DNA from: FW021-bin31 sp964422465
Lineage (GTDB): Bacteria > Bacteroidota > Bacteroidia > Chitinophagales > Chitinophagaceae
Assembly (NCBI GenBank): GCA_964422465.1
Contig: CAYRBD010000113.1
Location: 1 to 9,060, forward strand
Direction: 5' to 3'
DNA: 9,060 bases
Of the stretch, positions 5,960 through 9,060 are shown one piece after another (within the stretch, counting starts at the first letter, position 1; the number at the start of each line of letters is the position of its first letter). The notes beneath the pieces are model-generated. The model saw nothing but the letters and a program-made list of their open reading frames with translations. It did no database searches and had not been told where the DNA came from. A program made the position numbers and the translations under genes.

Positions 5960-6700
5960 CTATTCTTCATTAAGCAGCGAGGCGGACTCTTTGTCTAAAA
6001 AGCAGATACAATTGGGATGATTCTGCAGAATACCAGCCGGGAAAAGGTTGCTCACGGGATGACTGATGCAATTTTTAATAGCCTTTGCTTTTCGCTTATC
6101 AGGAACGGAGCAAACAATATATTCAGATTTTAAAATTTGTTGAATTGACATGCTGATGGCCTGATGGGGAACCTCATCCAAAGTTTTAAACCAACCTTCA
6201 GATAACTGCTGCTGCCTGCAATCTCTATCCAGGTTTACCATTAAATAGGGTTTTTTTGTTTCAAAGTCTGCCGGAGGATCATTAAAAGCCAAGTGCCCAT
6301 TTTCACCAATTCCTACTAAAGCTACATCTATGGAAAAGTTTTTAATCAGATTACCCAACCGGCTGCATTCTTCTTCGGGATCAGCTTCTCCATTAATCAG
6401 ATGATAAGCTTTTAGTGAAGAAACTTTTTCCAAAAATCTTTCTTTAAGATATCTTCTAAAGCTGGCCGGAGAAGATTCCGGCAGCCCGATGTATTCATCC
6501 AAATGAAACATTGTTACTTTATTCCATGCGATTTCCTGTTCCTTAACCAATTGTTTTAGGGTTTCAAACTGGCTGGATCCTGTGGCCAAAATAATTGTGG
6601 ATTCTCCTTTTTCCTTAATTGCACTTCTAATAATTTTAGCTACTTTAGAGCCTGCTTCGACCCCTAACTGTACCGGATTGTCTTGAATATATATTTGCAT
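5960..6700 (-). CDS. nagB: Glucosamine-6-phosphate deaminase family protein
   Basis: Predicted cytoplasmic NagB/6-phosphogluconolactonase-superfamily enzyme, likely converting glucosamine 6-phosphate to fructose 6-phosphate and ammonia. Recognisable motifs, numbered from the start chosen here, are the phosphate-binding ATGSS (39-43), MFHLDEYIGLP (64-74), HLINGEADPEEEC (100-112), GIGENGHLAFNDP (130-142) and PAGILQNHPN (221-230). Compared with E. coli NagB, the GNDGHIAFNEP motif reads GENGHLAFNDP, so the Asp141 equivalent is Asn and the Glu148 equivalent is Asp; the catalytic His is kept. Asn at that site also occurs, as I recall, in other NagB-type proteins, so function is not excluded. The frame is open to an ATG at 6742. 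I prefer the ATG at 6700 (MQIYIQDN, 246 aa) because it fits the family start and because the extra codons contain a TAnnTTTG promoter box. A paralogue with another phosphosugar substrate is possible. Confidence 0.85.
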   Translation of the reverse strand: MQIYIQDNPVQLGVEAGSKVAKIIRSAIKEKGESTIILATGSSQFETLKQLVKEQEIAWNKVTMFHLDEYIGLPESSPASFRRYLKERFLEKVSSLKAYHLINGEADPEEECSRLGNLIKNFSIDVALVGIGENGHLAFNDPPADFETKKPYLMVNLDRDCRQQQLSEGWFKTLDEVPHQAISMSIQQILKSEYIVCSVPDKRKAKAIKNCISHPVSNLFPAGILQNHPNCICFLDKESASLLNEE

Positions 6701-6729
6701 TATTTTAGGTCTATTACTTAATAATTTTT

Positions 6730-6765
6730 CAAATTTAAACATCGAAGCATTTTTACCCTAAAAAA
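6730..6765 (-). promoter_or_regulatory. Candidate promoter of the deaminase gene
   Basis: Minus-strand TAAATTTG (6737 down to 6730) matches the -7 consensus. A T-rich TTTTTTA (6765 down to 6759), acceptable as a weak -33, lies 21 nt upstream. Transcription would start near 6723 and give a leader of about 22 nt before the ATG at 6700. This would make the upstream ATG at 6742 untranslated. Confidence 0.5.
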
Positions 6766-6773
6766 TCTTCGAT
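6741..6773. repeat. Inverted repeat overlapping the deaminase promoter
   Basis: ATCGAAG (6741-6747) pairs with CTTCGAT (6767-6773). After a single unpaired C (6748), ATTTTT (6749-6754) pairs with AAAAAT (6761-6766), giving 13 base pairs. It spans the spacer and -33 region of the deaminase promoter, so it could be an operator. As RNA it could instead be a stem-loop ending the upstream hydrolase transcript, although no T-run follows on the minus strand. Confidence 0.55.
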
Positions 6774-6783
6774 AACGCTACCG

Positions 6784-6798
6784 ATAAAATAATTTTAT
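6784..6798. repeat. AT-only palindrome downstream of the hydrolase gene
   Basis: ATAAAAT and ATTTTAT are perfect 7-bp arms around one A, 23 nt beyond the hydrolase stop at 6821. It may be a weak terminator element or a protein site. Low-complexity AT sequence makes chance likely. Confidence 0.3.
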
Positions 6799-6820
6799 GA
6801 GTTATAAATCCAAAAGATAT

Positions 6821-9034
6821 CTATGGTTTCATAAAGGCTACTATCTTATTTAATGGTAACGGTTTGGTGTATATTAAAAATCTATCTTTATTATTTTCCA
6901 GTTCAGATACTTTATTAAGGTGATCATCTTTTAAATCCGGATTTGCATTATAAATCAACAAAGGCTGGTTCGATGCGAGCGCTAATACAGTCTTTAATCC
7001 TCCAATTCGCATAATGCCCGGTATTTGTAATTGCAACATATCTTTGTCAGACGTGGGCTCAAAATGGTTTCCATCTATGACAATATGGTCCAGGGATTTC
7101 GTTGTCGCCGCTAAAAGCAAGCCGGTCATTCCGGTATTTCCGGTAGCATACAAATTTATAGCACCCGATAAATCCTTATTCTCCTTAAGCGCATTGATAA
7201 TAGTAACCAGGTCCTGGATTTGATTCTGCCTGTCTGTAAGATTATAAGTGGTAAAAAACTTGGCATGTTCATCTCTCCTTGTCAATGTTGAGTCCTGCAA
7301 TACATGCTCGCCTTGCTTAAACAGATCAGGGGTTAAGACATTGAATCCATTATTAAGCAGTGTCTTTATCCTCTTATCAGGTACTGCACTTCCTTTTGAT
7401 ACCCATTGGCCCTTGCCTTCATCAGCAGTAAGGATCACTGTTGTGTTTGTCGCCGACATAGGCTGATATAATACACACGGGATCCATTTGTTTTCTTGTT
7501 TTTTAGAAATCAGAAGCTGTGTAGCAATAAAATCAGAACCCTTGCTTCGATCTATAATTTTGCAGGTAACTTCCTTTTGAGGCATGCCCGTCCCTATAAG
7601 ATGTTGCACTGCGGTCCCGTATACTTTCCTGAATTTTTTAAGGCTGTGTTCATTTTTGGGCCAATTCCTTTGTAACTGCTGCCTATAAATTTTCTTCAGC
7701 AATTGCTTTAGCCCTTCTTCATCCAATTTAAGAGGTGCATCATGGTACTGGGAGGGCGACAACTGCTCAAAACTCTTTTTATCTTTAATAGCCGCCCCAA
7801 GCGGCTTATTTAAAAAGGCTAAAAGAAGAGAATCCGGATCTGTCACAAAGGAATGTTCTCTAAGACCCACCTTTTTATCCTTACCTAATAACCACTTCCC
7901 AAACCAGGCATATACCGCCTCTCTGCTTGCCTTATTATAATTATGTTTGTAGTCGAAATGTTCATTTTTTACTTTATCCGCCGCATCATAAAGCCTGTAA
8001 ATAGACCGCATCATCGGCATAATGGTATTACGTGTATTAAAGGTCCAGTCATGGGTATCCGAAACCAGTAAAAGGGGTTTAGGGGCCACCATTGCGGCAA
8101 TTTCAACATTAAAGGTATTTACTCTGAGTCCGGGTGCATTTTCACATAAATCCCCTCCCTGCATTGTATTGCTCACCATGTTTACCGGAGCTGCTGCCTG
8201 AAAGCGATCATCCACAGCCGTCAGAAGAAAGGTTTGCGTACCCCCGCCAGAGGCCCCTGTAATACCAATACGGTTGGTATCTACTACCGGCAGGCTTAAA
8301 AGAAAATCCAATGCCCGAATACTGTTCCACAACTGCAATCCTAAAAGATTAATTCCATATAAGCTTGAAATACGATCATCGGCAAAAGTGTGAGATGCTT
8401 GTCTGGTATCGCAATACCCTACCATATCATAAGAGAACGCTACATAACCCTGTTTTGCAAAATTAATACAACGCCCCGGTATGGAGGTTACGACATTATC
8501 AGTTAAACGCCCATGTTTGAAATGTCCATGCGGACATAATACACCGGGAAACGGGCCTGCTCCTTTGGGTCTATAAATATTCCCCCCAAGGAAAAACCCC
8601 GGATAAGGCTGAATGGTTACCGTTTCAACAATATAATCGTCATGAACGATCTTGTGATAATATTCAGGATGCAAAGGCGTCTTTTCCGGCATCGGCCATA
8701 AACCGGCACAAATCAAAACATGTGCTCTAAGATATTCCTTCCTGGCCTCCCATTCTTTCCTGGTCTTATATTCCGGCATGCTATAGACCTTATCAATACC
8801 TCGCATCTTTAAGAGCCTTTCGTCCCTGAAAGTCACATCCCGGGTGGCCAGACTATGATCGCTATATACCTGTGTCAGAGATTTATGGGTTGCCTGAGGA
8901 AGCGAATCTAAATCAAGCGTGGAGAGCCGCCATAAACCATTTATTTCACCATCTGGCTGTTGTTGCGTATTCACACTCCTACATCCTATTATGCTCATTG
9001 AAAGAATAAAAATAACCCGCGTCCATTTGATCAT
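6821..9034 (-). CDS. Secreted lipoprotein with alpha/beta-hydrolase (acetyl-xylan-esterase-like) domain
   Basis: A 737-residue predicted exported hydrolase. Residues 1-17 form a lipoprotein signal peptide (basic MIKWTR, hydrophobic core, lipobox IIGC with Cys18), so it is probably anchored to an outer or periplasmic membrane face; I see no clear acidic surface-export signal after Cys18. The first hydrolase domain (about 125-390) has strand FFLGGNIYRPKGAGPFPGVL, an oxyanion-type PHGHFKHGR (168-176), the nucleophile elbow GASGG with Ser262, a probable acid in SDTHDW (Asp326 or Asp329), and a probable His364 in YKHNYNK. The C-terminal half (about 500-737) looks like a second, degenerate hydrolase fold in which the elbow reads TGNTGMTG (631-638) without a serine. 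Such proteins are usually labelled acetyl-xylan esterase or abhydrolase; the substrate is not evident. The start at 9034 is chosen because it gives a proper signal peptide. The deaminase gene lies downstream on the same strand. Confidence 0.85.
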   Translation of the reverse strand: MIKWTRVIFILSMSIIGCRSVNTQQQPDGEINGLWRLSTLDLDSLPQATHKSLTQVYSDHSLATRDVTFRDERLLKMRGIDKVYSMPEYKTRKEWEARKEYLRAHVLICAGLWPMPEKTPLHPEYYHKIVHDDYIVETVTIQPYPGFFLGGNIYRPKGAGPFPGVLCPHGHFKHGRLTDNVVTSIPGRCINFAKQGYVAFSYDMVGYCDTRQASHTFADDRISSLYGINLLGLQLWNSIRALDFLLSLPVVDTNRIGITGASGGGTQTFLLTAVDDRFQAAAPVNMVSNTMQGGDLCENAPGLRVNTFNVEIAAMVAPKPLLLVSDTHDWTFNTRNTIMPMMRSIYRLYDAADKVKNEHFDYKHNYNKASREAVYAWFGKWLLGKDKKVGLREHSFVTDPDSLLLAFLNKPLGAAIKDKKSFEQLSPSQYHDAPLKLDEEGLKQLLKKIYRQQLQRNWPKNEHSLKKFRKVYGTAVQHLIGTGMPQKEVTCKIIDRSKGSDFIATQLLISKKQENKWIPCVLYQPMSATNTTVILTADEGKGQWVSKGSAVPDKRIKTLLNNGFNVLTPDLFKQGEHVLQDSTLTRRDEHAKFFTTYNLTDRQNQIQDLVTIINALKENKDLSGAINLYATGNTGMTGLLLAATTKSLDHIVIDGNHFEPTSDKDMLQLQIPGIMRIGGLKTVLALASNQPLLIYNANPDLKDDHLNKVSELENNKDRFLIYTKPLPLNKIVAFMKP

Positions 9035-9060
9035 GGCATTTTGTTTGCTGCTGCAACCAT

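Noticed and set aside
1..9060. CRISPR array or insertion sequence
   Set aside because: No regularly spaced repeats and no transposase or integrase coding sequence seen on either strand.

Overview
The window looks like a chromosomal segment from a member of the Bacteroidota, possibly Chitinophagales or a relative. The reasons are promoter-like TAnnTTTG boxes upstream of several genes, few clear Shine-Dalgarno sequences, and small gene families that I associate with this phylum. The assignment comes from reading the sequence; no database was searched.

Left part (19-3534, minus strand): a probable two-gene operon. A 799-residue bifunctional 3-hydroxyacyl-CoA dehydrogenase/enoyl-CoA hydratase (beta-oxidation) is followed after 6 nt by lpxB (lipid A disaccharide synthase). 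A short divergent promoter region (3535-3616) separates it from a plus-strand pair: a 58-residue single-pass membrane protein (3617-3793) whose stop overlaps the start of a 279-residue TPR-like cytoplasmic protein (3790-4629). A 152-residue uncharacterised protein with a cysteine-rich C-terminus follows (4720-5178).

Middle part (about 5206-5849): an AT-rich island holding a HigB-type toxin ORF and a HigA-type antitoxin ORF. Both look trimmed at their outer ends: the toxin lacks the usual N-terminus and the antitoxin lacks the usual C-terminus. The antitoxin ends 5 nt from the 3' end of a convergent tRNA-Arg(UCU) gene. The toxin ORF carries a perfect 13-bp inverted repeat with a 5-nt loop. This is the most unusual part of the window and reads as a worn toxin-antitoxin module beside a tRNA, a common site for mobile DNA integration.

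Right part (5960-9034, minus strand): a glucosamine-6-phosphate deaminase-family protein, preceded upstream by a large secreted lipoprotein with an N-terminal esterase-like alpha/beta-hydrolase domain and a degenerate second hydrolase-like half. The roughly 120 bp between the two probable coding starts and stops hold a promoter-like element overlapped by an inverted repeat. The pair may take part in breakdown of acetylated or amino-sugar glycans, but this is inferred only from family and adjacency. No gene-free stretch exceeds about 120 bp. I did not find a convincing wholly new multi-gene system.
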